Source: an uncultured Thiohalocapsa sp.
Lineage (GTDB): Bacteria; Pseudomonadota; Gammaproteobacteria; Chromatiales; Chromatiaceae
DNA length: 64,000 bases
NCBI RefSeq assembly: GCF_913063425.1
Contig: NZ_CAJXYK010000013.1
Span: 60,810 to 124,809, forward strand
Direction of reading: 5' to 3'
Shown in pieces: positions 38,161 through 46,960 of this stretch; the first letter of the stretch is position 1, and each line of letters starts with the position of its first letter. Position numbers and translations under genes: made by a program. The notes beneath the pieces are model-generated. The model was given only the letters and a program-made list of their open reading frames with translations, made no database searches and had not been told where the DNA came from.

Positions 38161-38673
38161 TCACACGCCGCCGGCGTGGACAGTTTCGTAGTAGAGCTTC
38201 TCCAGCTCTTCCTTGTGCTTGGCCTCCTCGTTGGCGAGGTATTCGAACAGCTCCTTGATGGGGCCGGGGGCGGTGCTGTCGGCAAGGGAGCGGTAGTGGG
38301 TCATGGCCAGGTGCTCGCGGCCCATGGCGTACTGGAGCACGGCCTGGTCGTCGGGCTGCTCGCCCAGGTCCGGAGTCATCACGGCGTCAGCGAACTTGCC
38401 GTCGGTGACCGGGCGCTCGATCTCCGCCTGGATCGCGTCTTCGACGTCGTCGCGGGCGGCGAGGCTGGTGAAGAGGTCATAGTGGCCCTGCTCCTCCTGC
38501 GCCAGCTCCTCCACCAGCCAGCGGAAGCGCTTGCTGACCTTGGGAATCAGGTCCGTGTAGAAGTCCCGGGCGCTCTCCTCGAAGGACGTGGCCACGGCGA
38601 GCACGTCCTTCAGCGTGGTCATGGATTTGATCTTGGCGTAGCTGGCGGATTCGCCTTCCTGCATGCTGCTCAT
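38161..38673 (-). CDS. Ferritin-like / rubrerythrin-type di-iron protein
   Basis: A 170-residue four-helix protein. TSFEESARDFYTDLIPKV, EELAQEEQGHYDLF, GREHLAMTHYRSLA and EYLANEEAKHKEELEKLYY supply Glu and E-x2-H ligands for a carboxylate-bridged di-iron site in the order seen in rubrerythrins. No rubredoxin-like Cys domain is present. It overlaps the Fe-S/GltD-like gene by 4 bases and ends the long complex operon. A role in peroxide removal or as an electron acceptor of the complex is inference. Confidence 0.75.
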   Translation of the reverse strand: MSSMQEGESASYAKIKSMTTLKDVLAVATSFEESARDFYTDLIPKVSKRFRWLVEELAQEEQGHYDLFTSLAARDDVEDAIQAEIERPVTDGKFADAVMTPDLGEQPDDQAVLQYAMGREHLAMTHYRSLADSTAPGPIKELFEYLANEEAKHKEELEKLYYETVHAGGV

Positions 38674-40502
38674 GCGGCTTGCTCCGAAATCATCAGGTGA
38701 TCGTGGATGCTGGCGGCGGCCCTGTGGCCGTCGGCGACGGCAGAGACAACGTCCGGGCCCCGCACCATGTCGCCGGCGGCCCAGAGCCAGTCCGCGGAGG
38801 TGCGCAGCTGCTCGTCGACCCTGAGACGCCCGCGCTGCCACTCCAGTTCCTCGGTGAGGGCCTCGCCCAGCAGATTCACGTCGGCGGCCTGGCCGATGGC
38901 CTCCACCACCATGTCGCCATCGTGGACCAGCTCGTCGGCGTCGTCGAACTTGGGGGCGAAGCGGCCCTGCCCGTCGAAGATGGACAGCACCTTCAGCGTG
39001 CGCAGGCCGGTGGCGCGGCCTTGTCCGTCGAGCATGACCTCCTGCGGCCCGCGGGCGTCCAGGATCTCCACGCCTTCCTCGCGCGCCTCCCTGATCTCGT
39101 CGGGGTCGGCGAGGAAGTGGTCGATGTCCTCCAGGGCGGTGAGGGTGATGGCCACCTGGCCGTGCTTGCGCTTCTGCAGCCGGGCCAGGGTGCGGGCGAT
39201 GTCCATGGCCACGTTGCCGCCGCCGATGATGACGGCGCGCTTCGGCACCGGGATGGACTCGCCGTCGGCGACCTTGCGCAGCAGCTCCACGGCGCGGTGC
39301 ACACCCTCGGCATCCGCTCCCCTGACCCGGGTGGAGCGGCCCATCCACAGGCCCACGGCGATGAGCACCGCGTCGTAATCATCGCGCAGCTGCTCCATGG
39401 TCACGTCGGTGCCGACGCGGGTGTCGTACTGGATCTCGACGCCGAGGGAGGTGATCACGTCCACGTCGTTGTCCAGCTTGTCCGCCGGCAACCGGTAGTA
39501 GGGGATACCGTAGCGGGTCATGCCGCCGGCGGCGCCCATGGCCTCGAAGACCTTTACCGCATGGCCCTGCATGGCAAGGTCGTAGGCCGCCGTGAGCCCG
39601 GCGGGGCCGGCGCCGATGATGGCGATGCGCTGGCCGCTGGGAGAGGACTGCCTGCCCTCGGCGGCGATCTGCTTGACCCGTTCGTGGCTCAGCTGGTCCA
39701 TGGCGAAGCGCTTGAGCCAGCGGATGGCGATGGGCTCGCCGCGGTGGCCGACGGAGCAGGCGGTTTCGCAGCGGTGCGTGCAGACCCGCCCGCAGGTGTG
39801 CGCGAAGGGGTTGGTGCGGTAGATCTGGCGCACGGCCTCTTCGATGTCGTCCTGCCAGATGGCGCGGATGTACTCCGGCGCGTTCATGTGCGTCGGGCAG
39901 GCGTCGTGGCACATGCCGCACTGCACGCAGCGCGACGCCTCGATGATGCCCTGGTTGCGGTCGTAGCCGTCGACGATCTCGTCGAAATTGCCGATGCGCG
40001 CCTCGGGGGCCAGCTCCGGCATGTCGGTGCGCTCCAGCGCCACCATGTCGCTCTCGGCGTGCTTGGCCCAGCCCTTGTCGTAGGCGACGCCGTGGATGCC
40101 GCTGCTGTCCGGCAGCACGAAGTAGCTGTCGAGCTCGGGGTCGGTGCAGGTGTGCACGTACTCGCGCGACAGCGAGATGGACCCGGTGGGGCAGAGGTCG
40201 ACGCAGAGCGCGCACCAGCAGCAGCGGCCGTAGTCGATGGCCGGGCGCAGGTTGCGGACGCCCTTCTCTGGGTCCTCCGGCAGGCCGGGCACCTCCGCCA
40301 TGGTGATGGCGGCGTTGTCGCAGACCTTCTGGCAGGTGCTGCAGCCGATGCAGGCCTCCCAGTCATTGAGGTGGAAGCCGCGGTAGTTGGCGGAGGCCGG
40401 GCGCGGGTCCAGGGATTCGGTGACCGCCTTGCGGCCGAAGAACTGCAGGTTCTTGAGGGGCGCGAGGATGCTGCCCTTGTCGTTCGGGTCGATACGGCTC
40501 AT
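38670..40502 (-). CDS. Ferredoxin-fused GltD-like NAD(P)-binding oxidoreductase subunit
   Basis: A 610-residue fusion. The N-terminal NuoI-like part has two 4Fe-4S motifs (ACIGCSTCQKVCDNAAI and CCWCALCVDLCPTGSI). A further region (CVQCGMCHDACPTHMN, then CGRVCTHRCETAC) matches the Fe-S domain of glutamate synthase small subunits. The rest has FAD and NAD(P) Rossmann loops (IAIIGAGPAGLTAAYDLA, AVIIGGGNVAMDIARTLARL) and WLWAAGDMVRGPDVVSAV. It should move electrons between NAD(P)H and the NuoB/NuoD-like quinone- or sulfur-type site. Its start overlaps the NuoD-like stop. It stands where MBX has its ferredoxin-type subunit and where Nuo has NuoEFG and NuoI. Confidence 0.85.
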   Translation of the reverse strand: MSRIDPNDKGSILAPLKNLQFFGRKAVTESLDPRPASANYRGFHLNDWEACIGCSTCQKVCDNAAITMAEVPGLPEDPEKGVRNLRPAIDYGRCCWCALCVDLCPTGSISLSREYVHTCTDPELDSYFVLPDSSGIHGVAYDKGWAKHAESDMVALERTDMPELAPEARIGNFDEIVDGYDRNQGIIEASRCVQCGMCHDACPTHMNAPEYIRAIWQDDIEEAVRQIYRTNPFAHTCGRVCTHRCETACSVGHRGEPIAIRWLKRFAMDQLSHERVKQIAAEGRQSSPSGQRIAIIGAGPAGLTAAYDLAMQGHAVKVFEAMGAAGGMTRYGIPYYRLPADKLDNDVDVITSLGVEIQYDTRVGTDVTMEQLRDDYDAVLIAVGLWMGRSTRVRGADAEGVHRAVELLRKVADGESIPVPKRAVIIGGGNVAMDIARTLARLQKRKHGQVAITLTALEDIDHFLADPDEIREAREEGVEILDARGPQEVMLDGQGRATGLRTLKVLSIFDGQGRFAPKFDDADELVHDGDMVVEAIGQAADVNLLGEALTEELEWQRGRLRVDEQLRTSADWLWAAGDMVRGPDVVSAVADGHRAAASIHDHLMISEQAA

Positions 40503-41644
40503 CAGCGGTCCACCTCCGGGGGGCAGGCGTCCAGGGAAAACATGATCTGCGCGACGTCCTCGATGCGGCAGCCGACGGAGAGCTTCTCCAGCACCTGCAC
40601 CGCGTGCATCTGCGAGGGGCCGCGCACGTGGGTGCGGTAGGGCTTCTCGCCGCCGTTGGAGACCACGTACCAGGCGAGCTCGCCTTTGGAGGACTCCATA
40701 CGCACGTAAGTCGAGCCCGCGGGCACGTTCCAGGCAAGCGGGTTCGGGATGGGGCAGCGGATGGGGCCTTCGATCTCCGGCAGCTTCGCCAGCACCTGGC
40801 GGATGATCTTGATGCTCTCGAACAGCTCCTTGCGCCGCACCAGGGCGCGCGCCCAGGCGTCGCCGGCGTCCTCGGTGACGATGTCGAAGTCGAGTTGGTC
40901 GTAGACCAGGTAGGGGTCGTCCCGGCGCACGTCGAAGGCGAGCCCCGTGGCGCGCAGGTTTGGCCCGGTGACGGCCCAGTCCAGCGCGTGCTGCTGGCTG
41001 ATGACGCCGACGCCGCGGGCGCGCTTGACGAACACCCGGTTGCGGAACATCAGGTTGTCGTAGTCCGGCAGCCGGGACTCCAGGTAGTCGATGGTGTTGG
41101 ACACCCGCTCGATGAAGCCCGGCGGCATGTCCCGGCGCACGCCGCCGGGGATGTTGTAGATGTGGTAGACGCGCCCGCCGCAGAGCTCCTCGAACAGGTC
41201 CAGGATCAGGTCGCGGTCCGCCATGCCCCAGAACATGGGCGTGTACATGCCCGTGGTGGCCGCATGGCCGCCGAAGGTGAACAGATGCGCGGCGAGGCGC
41301 GAGAGCTCCGCCTGCAGCACCCGCAGCCACTTGGCGCGCTCCGGGACCTCAAGACCGCACAGGTCCTCCACGGCGAGGCAGTAGCTGATCTCCATGGGCA
41401 CCGGGTCCGGCACGCAGATGCGCGGCGTGATGGCCAGGTTCTGGATCCACAGCCGGCCTTCCATCAGCTTCTCGAAGCCCCGGTGCAGGTAGCCGGCATC
41501 GGCGCGGCCCTCGATGACCTCGTCGCCGTGCAGCCGCAGCTTGAAGGCGTAGTTGCCCTCGATGCCGGGGTGGTTCGGGCCGATGTTCAGCTCGTACTCG
41601 TGGCTCGGCGGCTGACGCTGGGTCTCGTAGTTTTCGGGTCTCAT
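40502..41644 (-). CDS. NuoD/[NiFe]-large-subunit-like protein of an MBX-type complex
   Basis: A 380-residue catalytic-type subunit: ELNIGPNHPGIEGNYAFKL, GYLHRGFEKLMEGR, LAAHLFTFGGHAATTG. It resembles NuoD and the large subunit of group 4 hydrogenases. At the former [NiFe] site it reads RICVPDPVP (Cys77-x2-Asp80) and LDACPPEVDR (Cys374-x2-Glu377): one Cys of each pair is retained. NuoD lacks these Cys, and true hydrogenases have all four. The mixed state recalls archaeal MBX/MBS. It should not make hydrogen. About 200 bases (41645-41841) separate it from the NuoC-like gene. Confidence 0.82.
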   Translation of the reverse strand: MRPENYETQRQPPSHEYELNIGPNHPGIEGNYAFKLRLHGDEVIEGRADAGYLHRGFEKLMEGRLWIQNLAITPRICVPDPVPMEISYCLAVEDLCGLEVPERAKWLRVLQAELSRLAAHLFTFGGHAATTGMYTPMFWGMADRDLILDLFEELCGGRVYHIYNIPGGVRRDMPPGFIERVSNTIDYLESRLPDYDNLMFRNRVFVKRARGVGVISQQHALDWAVTGPNLRATGLAFDVRRDDPYLVYDQLDFDIVTEDAGDAWARALVRRKELFESIKIIRQVLAKLPEIEGPIRCPIPNPLAWNVPAGSTYVRMESSKGELAWYVVSNGGEKPYRTHVRGPSQMHAVQVLEKLSVGCRIEDVAQIMFSLDACPPEVDR

Positions 41645-41841
41645 GGCGGATCAGGGGCTGGGGCTTGAATGAATTGGTAGGAGCTGGGAGAAGATTCAAA
41701 AACCAGTCGTCGACGGCGTCGGCTTTGGCGACACAAGTGTTTGAGGTCTTTTTGAACCGTATCCAGGCGATGGGCCCAGGAGAAGGGAGTAGCCATCGGC
41801 TCATGGTGCGGGGTTTTGCCCGGCCACTTGCCACCAGGTTC

Positions 41842-42411
41842 TCATTTCCGGCTGAAGCGCTGCTCGTCGGGGCGGATCGCGATGCCGCCGCCCTGGGCGA
41901 CGATCTCCTTCAGCCACTCGGGGTTGTAGTCCTGCCAGTCGAAGTGATCGTTGACCCAGGCCTCGGAGTCGAAGTCTTTGCGCATGGGCGGCGGGCCGTC
42001 CCATTCGGTGAGGATGAACTTGCTCATATCCGGGCTGCCCTCGAAGTAGACACCGAACATCTCGTGGATGTCCCGCTCGAAGAAGGCGGCCGGGGTGTAG
42101 ATGTCGTAGACCGAGATGTAGACGCCGGGCTCCCGCGGAATGCGCGTGTGGGCCGACACCAGCGACTGCAGCTCGTAGGACCAGACGTGGTAGACCAGCT
42201 CGAAGGCGCCGTCGTCGGGCCAGTCCACGCAGCTGATGGCGGACAGGTGCACGTACGATGCCCGTCCGCGCAGCAGCTCCAGGAGCGCTGGCAGGGCATC
42301 CGCCGCCACGTCAACGCGCAGCCGGCGGCTCGACTTGCGCCGGAACTCGATGCCTTCCAGCTCCGACAGCACTTTGTCGAGCCAGGTGGAGAGCTCTTTG
42401 CCTTTGGTCAT
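41842..42411 (-). CDS. NuoC-like 30 kDa subunit
   Basis: A 189-residue protein of the complex I 30-kDa subunit family. LSAISCVDWPDDGAFELVYH, then HTRIPREPGVYISVYDIYTP and AAFFERDIHEMFGVYFEG include the ERD-x4-FG motif that docks on the NuoD-like subunit. The end WNDG-type segment appears as LTEWDGPPPMRKDFD. I chose the ATG at 42411; a GTG at 42438 would add nine residues but lies in the edge of a repeat region. The repeat block and GxxExxY gene separate it from NuoB. Confidence 0.82.
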   Translation of the reverse strand: MTKGKELSTWLDKVLSELEGIEFRRKSSRRLRVDVAADALPALLELLRGRASYVHLSAISCVDWPDDGAFELVYHVWSYELQSLVSAHTRIPREPGVYISVYDIYTPAAFFERDIHEMFGVYFEGSPDMSKFILTEWDGPPPMRKDFDSEAWVNDHFDWQDYNPEWLKEIVAQGGGIAIRPDEQRFSRK

Positions 42412-42444
42412 GGGTCGGCCTGTGTTGGGTTGGCTCACGCGAAG

Positions 42445-42865
42445 GTGGTTGGAAGCTTGTCACGCGAAGACGTTGGGTGCGATGTCACGCGAAGACGCTG
42501 GAAAGAGGGGCACGCGAAGACGCGCAGGGAAGGCGCGAATGAAGAGGTGGCATGCGAAGACGCGAAGACGCGAATTGAAGAGGTGGCACGCGAAGACGCT
42601 GAGGTGAAGGCGCGAATTGAAGAGGTGGCACGCGAAGACGCTGAGGTGAAGACGCGAATTGAAGAGGTGGCACGCGAAGTCGCGAAGACGCGAAGGGGAA
42701 GACGCGAATTGAAGAGGGGGCACGCGAAGACCCGAGGACGCGAAGGGGAAGACGCGACTGAAGAGGTGGCACGCGAAGATGCGAAGGCGCGAAGGGGAAG
42801 GCGCGGGTCTGAAGAGGGCACGCGAAGACGCGAATAGAAGAGGGCACGCGTAAACGCGAGGGGTC
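42445..42865. repeat. Irregular tandem repeat block (GAAGAGGTGGCACGCGAAGA-type)
   Basis: A phrase beginning GAAGAGGTGGCACGCGAAGA recurs at 42541, 42577, 42619, 42661, 42711, 42760, 42811 and 42837, with spacings of 26-51 bases; two neighbouring units are exactly 42 bases long. Within units the core CGCGAAGACGC repeats further. The left edge (from 42445) has more degenerate copies. Frames through it give highly charged pseudo-repeats and no plausible protein. The remaining bases up to 43035 hold a short palindrome (GCTCCCACGC-TCCC-GCGTGGGAGC) and nothing else recognised. Confidence 0.8.
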
Positions 42866-43035
42866 TGGATTTGACGCAGGGCGTCGAGCGGAGGTCCGGC
42901 CACAGGGCCGGCGCTGGCTCCCACGCTCCCGCGTGGGAGCAAGGGCGGACGCTCTGCGTCCCGGGTCCATTCTCGCGAGATGGTCGGAGTTATGACCAAG
43001 GCCTGATGTAGAGAGGTTCATGGCGTGGGTCCTTG

Positions 43036-43461
43036 TCATTGATTCACGCGGAGAGTTGAAGCTGTAAGTTCATGATGATTGTTGACGACGCGCCGTACGC
43101 CTTCCCTGAAGGTCGCTGCGCCGAAGTTGATCACCAAGCCGACGCGCAGATCCATCAGGCGCAAATAGGTGAGCAGTTGCTTCATGTGTAGCGGCAGTAA
43201 CTTCTCCACTGATTTGACCTCGATCACCAGACAGTCGGCGACGAGCAGATCGATGCGGAGCCCTTCATCGAAGTGCATGTCGTCAAAGTCGAACGCAACC
43301 CGCTTCTGACGCTCGACCCGCAAGCCACGCTTCTCCAGCATCCGGGCCAGCACGGCCTCGTAAACCGATTCCAGCAAGCCCGGCCCAAGATCCCGATGCA
43401 GCCGAAACGCCGTATCCACCACAATGGAAGAGACTTCCTCTACGTCCATACCGCTCCGCAT
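43036..43461 (-). CDS. GxxExxY protein (PDDEXK-like)
   Basis: A 141-residue member of the GxxExxY family, named for the motif seen here as GPGLLESVYEAVLARML. The later ILVA-type segment DEGLRIDLLVADCLVIEVKS has Asp and E-x-K spaced as in PD-(D/E)XK nucleases. Members often lie next to repeat arrays like the one on its left. The biological role is not established. It interrupts the NuoB-NuoC junction of the complex operon and reads in the same direction. MRSGMDVEE and MDVEE are both possible starts. Confidence 0.85.
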   Translation of the reverse strand: MRSGMDVEEVSSIVVDTAFRLHRDLGPGLLESVYEAVLARMLEKRGLRVERQKRVAFDFDDMHFDEGLRIDLLVADCLVIEVKSVEKLLPLHMKQLLTYLRLMDLRVGLVINFGAATFREGVRRVVNNHHELTASTLRVNQ

Positions 43462-43541
43462 CCGCGCGCCGTCTTCTTCGCGTCTTCGCGCGAGCCTCTT
43501 CTCCCCGCGTCCTCGCCTTCGCGTCTTTCCTCGGCGCCTTC
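43462..43541. repeat. Short block of the same repeat motif, opposite orientation
   Basis: CTTCGCGTCTTCGCG and further CGCGTC/TTCGCGTC pieces fill the 80 bases between the GxxExxY gene and NuoB. They are the reverse complement of the CGCGAAGACGC core on the other side, so the GxxExxY gene is flanked by inverted copies of one repeat family. Confidence 0.6.
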
Positions 43542-44309
43542 CTACCCAGTCGAGCGCCAGTTACGCTGCTGCTCCAGCTCGGCGATGGAAAGCTTGATGT
43601 CCAGCGCCTCCAGCGGCTTCTGGTGCTGCTCCAGCAGCGCCGTGTGCTCGCCGCGCGTTTCCGGGCCGAGCTGGCCGTAGTGCTCCGCCTCACTGATGAT
43701 GTCGGTGGGTGTCTGCCAGGTCTCGCCGAACAGCCGCTGCTGGTTGCCGAGGTAATAATCGTAACGGCGGTAATAGTCCTGCCAGGCGTTGCCCTCGCCG
43801 TTCTTGATGTTCTCGATCAGCTCGCGCAAGCCGGCGATGACCGCCTCCGGTCGCGGCATGCAGCCGGCGATGTACATGTCCACCGGCAGATAGTCGTTCA
43901 GCTTCTTGGCGGTCGCATAGCTCTGCCAGTACATGCCGCCGTTGACGGTGCAGGAGCAGATGCCGATGACGTACTTGGGGGAGGGCATCTGCTCATAGGT
44001 CAGGATGACGCGCTTTAAGGTCTTCACCGAGACATAGCCCGTCACCAGCAGGATGTCCGCCTGCCGCGGCGTCACCATGGGCTGGATGCCGAGCCGCTCC
44101 ATGTCGAAGCGCGAGGTCATCGCCGGCGGCAGCTCCACCGCCCCACAGCCGGTGCAGTAGTGCAGCATGAACAGCGAGCGTGACTGCGCGAAGGCGATGA
44201 GCTCGTCGAAGACATGGGCGAGCGGGTTGGTGCGCTTACCGGCCTTCACCGGCAGCGGGTCGCCCGCGCGGGCGAGCTGCTTCTGATCGGTTTGGTGTGC
44301 CTTGGTCAT
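43542..44309 (-). CDS. NuoB-like (PSST) Fe-S subunit
   Basis: A 255-residue protein of the NuoB/small hydrogenase subunit family. The N2-type cluster ligands appear in FMLHYCTGCGAVELPPAM, GICSCTVNGGMYW and DMYIAGCMPRPEAVIAGL. It passes electrons from the Fe-S subunits to the NuoD-like site. The C-terminal extension after about residue 180 (NAWQDYYRRYDYYLGNQQRL) is longer than in NuoB of complex I. The ATG at 44309 (MTKAHQTDQ) opens the conserved part; the longer frame overlaps the HicA gene and is not conserved-looking. Confidence 0.85.
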   Translation of the reverse strand: MTKAHQTDQKQLARAGDPLPVKAGKRTNPLAHVFDELIAFAQSRSLFMLHYCTGCGAVELPPAMTSRFDMERLGIQPMVTPRQADILLVTGYVSVKTLKRVILTYEQMPSPKYVIGICSCTVNGGMYWQSYATAKKLNDYLPVDMYIAGCMPRPEAVIAGLRELIENIKNGEGNAWQDYYRRYDYYLGNQQRLFGETWQTPTDIISEAEHYGQLGPETRGEHTALLEQHQKPLEALDIKLSIAELEQQRNWRSTG

Positions 44310-44352
44310 ATTCAGCCTCGTGAAGGATGCCCCGGCCAGCGGTGCTCGCCGA

Positions 44353-44565
44353 TCATAGGTCTTCTGGTGTGAGCCCGGTCTGCTTCGCAATGCGTGCCAA
44401 CATTCTGGGTCCGATCTCATCACGGTCGTGGAACGCGAATACGACGTCTGGATAACCATCGCGCTCCAGTATCCGGTGCGAGCTGCTCTGTCGCTTGATG
44501 CCCCATCCAATCTTGACTAGCGCCGCCAACACACGTTTGGCCTTTGTGGAGGGCCAGCGACTCAT
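44353..44565 (-). CDS. hicA: HicA-type mRNA interferase toxin
   Basis: A 70-residue HicA/YcfA double-stranded-RNA-binding-like protein. The motif GWGIKRQSSSHRILERDG carries the conserved catalytic His (SSSH). The tail EIGPRMLARIAKQTGLTPED is typical. Its start overlaps the HicB stop by 4 bases. It sits between the NuoH-like and NuoB-like genes and reads in the same direction. Confidence 0.88.
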   Translation of the reverse strand: MSRWPSTKAKRVLAALVKIGWGIKRQSSSHRILERDGYPDVVFAFHDRDEIGPRMLARIAKQTGLTPEDL

Positions 44566-44768
44566 GCCGCCGCAAAAGTGATCGTAATCGGTTCTACGGG
44601 CTGCTCGCCGTGCTCGATCCGATCCGCCAAGACCCTGAGTGCCAGCGCCTCGACTTTCGCAACGGCTTCTTCATGACTGGCTCCATAGCAAAGCGCCCCG
44701 GGAATGGCTTCGATCTCGGCGATCCAGCGACCATCGTCCTCGCGCTCGGTTTCGACTGTGAAGAGCAT
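44562..44768 (-). CDS. hicB: HicB-type antitoxin
   Basis: A 68-residue HicB-like antitoxin: EREDDGRWIAEIEAIPG, then CYGASHEEAVAKVEALALRV. It lacks a C-terminal DNA-binding domain, as in short HicB forms, so autoregulation through this protein is doubtful. Antitoxin-first order with a 4-base overlap is one of the usual arrangements for this family. Confidence 0.85.
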   Translation of the reverse strand: MLFTVETEREDDGRWIAEIEAIPGALCYGASHEEAVAKVEALALRVLADRIEHGEQPVEPITITFAAA

Positions 44769-44808
44769 GTCGCCTCCGGTGTGCAGGGGTTTTGCTCCGT
44801 CAGGTCGT

Positions 44809-45708
44809 TCAGGTCATCAGAAACGCCAGACCCAGCAGCCCGATCATGGTAGGCCAGGTCCAGAGCAGCCGAACCACGTCCTCGGTGCGGTAGCGCGGGA
44901 ACAGGTAGGCGATGGACATCGGAATCGCCACCACCGCGAAGACCTTGATCAGGAAGGTCAGCCAGTTCTCGCCGCCGCCCAGGAACAGCGTCGTGTAGAG
45001 GACGCCGGCGGTGTAGAGCTGGAAGCATTGCATCACGAACAGCCCGCCCAGGAACTTGCCGCCCATCTCCACCATCGGTCCGGTGGCGATCTCCGCCGGG
45101 GCCACGTAGATCTCGAAGGGCTGCTTGCCGAGCATGCCCTGCATGGCGATGAGTCCGGCGATGGCGAGCAGCGGATTCTGCACGATGCCCCAGGTGGCGA
45201 TGCCGCCCGCCTGCTGCATGGCGATCATCTCCACCAGGTTGGTGGAGCCATAGATGAAGGCCACGCCGAAGGCGACGATGACGAAGGGGATGTCGTAGGC
45301 CAGCATCGCCGTCAGGGCGCGGGAGATGCCGATGGACCCGTTCGGGTTCGCGCACTGGCCGACGCCGAGCGCGAGCCCCAGCGACGGGATCATGGTGATG
45401 TACAGGAGCGCGATGAGCCCGCCCTTTTCGGCGATGCCGTTCATGCCCGGCACCGGCAGCAGGGTCTCCGCGGCTACGAAACCGCCGATGGCCATGACGA
45501 TGCCGATCTCGTGGATCAGCCCGTGCGACACCTGCGTCTGCTTGCTGTGCAGCTTGACGATGTCGTACAGCGGCTGGAAGAAGGGCGGCCCGACCCGGCG
45601 CTGCAGCTTCGCGCCGATCCTGCGCATCATCAGCACCATGGCCATGCCGACGATGAAGGCGATCAGCGGCATCAGCGTGAGCTCGATCAGGAGGTGTTGC
45701 CAGTGCAT
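44809..45708 (-). CDS. NuoH/HyfC-like membrane subunit
   Basis: A 299-residue membrane protein with about eight helices. RIGAKLQRRVGPPFFQPLYD is the NuoH signature that lines the quinone or ion entry tunnel, and GLALGVGQCANPNGSIGISR, then EMGGKFLGG and FPRYRTEDVVRLLWTW, continue the family pattern of complex I subunit 1. It links the hydrophilic NuoB/C/D module to the antiporter-like subunits. Two DUF2442/DUF4160 modules separate it from the NuoL-like gene. Confidence 0.88.
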   Translation of the reverse strand: MHWQHLLIELTLMPLIAFIVGMAMVLMMRRIGAKLQRRVGPPFFQPLYDIVKLHSKQTQVSHGLIHEIGIVMAIGGFVAAETLLPVPGMNGIAEKGGLIALLYITMIPSLGLALGVGQCANPNGSIGISRALTAMLAYDIPFVIVAFGVAFIYGSTNLVEMIAMQQAGGIATWGIVQNPLLAIAGLIAMQGMLGKQPFEIYVAPAEIATGPMVEMGGKFLGGLFVMQCFQLYTAGVLYTTLFLGGGENWLTFLIKVFAVVAIPMSIAYLFPRYRTEDVVRLLWTWPTMIGLLGLAFLMT

Positions 45709-45793
45709 CGACGTGGTCTCGTGAGGCGATTCGTGCCTGGTTGATGGTCGCCTGGAGGCCGTCGAGCCCCAGGAGCAGTCTGAGGCGGCGGCT

Positions 45794-46078
45794 TCAGGCC
45801 GCGTCTTTCGCCGGTGACTTCTGCGGCCGCGGGGCCGGCATACCGCTCAGCATGCCTGCGACGCTGATGTCTTCATCGACATCCGGCCAGTGCGCACCCT
45901 GTCCGTCGCCGAGGATCTGGAAGTTCTGACGTGCCTCGGGCGTGGCATCGGACAGTCGCCACGACCAGGCCAGGGGCACGCTGATCGTCCGGCCGTCGGT
46001 GAGCTCGGCGATGATTTCGTCGTCGGTGACATGCAGTTGTCGGAGGCGCGCTTCTGTATGGTCAGCCGCAGTGCTCAT
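45794..46078 (-). CDS. DUF2442 protein (module 1)
   Basis: A 94-residue DUF2442 protein: LHVTDDEIIAELTDGRTISV, then SDATPEARQNFQILGDGQ and HWPDVDEDISVAGMLSG. The ending W-x-x-DEDISVAGML is the family hallmark. It overlaps the DUF4160 gene upstream by 17 bases. DUF2442 and DUF4160 genes are often adjacent and have been suggested as toxin-antitoxin-like pairs; function is not proven. Confidence 0.85.
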   Translation of the reverse strand: MSTAADHTEARLRQLHVTDDEIIAELTDGRTISVPLAWSWRLSDATPEARQNFQILGDGQGAHWPDVDEDISVAGMLSGMPAPRPQKSPAKDAA

Positions 46079-46298
46079 GCCATGCCTCTTGAATGCCAGC
46101 CAGGTTATCCAGGATGGTCCTTCGCAGCGCGTTCAGCTCTTTTGCCGTGAAGCCAGCGTTCCTGGCCAGGCTGACCGGCTCCAGCCAGAATTTGCAGAGT
46201 CTGCGCTCGCGCTGGACATGGACATGCGGTGGCTCGTTGCAGTCGAAACTGTAGAAGAAAAACCGGTGCGGACCCTGAACGACGTGAACGGTCGGCAT
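46062..46298 (-). CDS. DUF4160 protein (module 1)
   Basis: A 78-residue DUF4160 protein. FFFYSFDCNEPPHVHVQRER contains the N-E-P-P-H-x-H-V motif of the family, followed by CKFWLEPVSLARNAGF. It is the upstream member of the first module and is clearly related to the copy at 46699. The start MPTVHVVQG follows the duplicated NuoL 3' end by 40 bases. Confidence 0.85.
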   Translation of the reverse strand: MPTVHVVQGPHRFFFYSFDCNEPPHVHVQRERRLCKFWLEPVSLARNAGFTAKELNALRRTILDNLAGIQEAWHEHCG

Positions 46299-46338
46299 CG
46301 TACTGGTATCGCGATCGGCACCGGCCTGGCTCGCCCGC

Positions 46339-46935
<597 letters not shown>

Positions 46936-46960
46936 GACCAGGTCATCCGCTGCGTCGAGC

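Noticed and set aside
40502..41644. [NiFe] hydrogenase large subunit
   Set aside because: Two of the four metal-binding cysteines are replaced (Asp80 and Glu377), and no hydrogenase maturation genes are in view.
42445..42865. Repeat block as a CRISPR array
   Set aside because: Unit spacing varies from 26 to 51 bases, the intervals are themselves repetitive, and no cas gene is adjacent.
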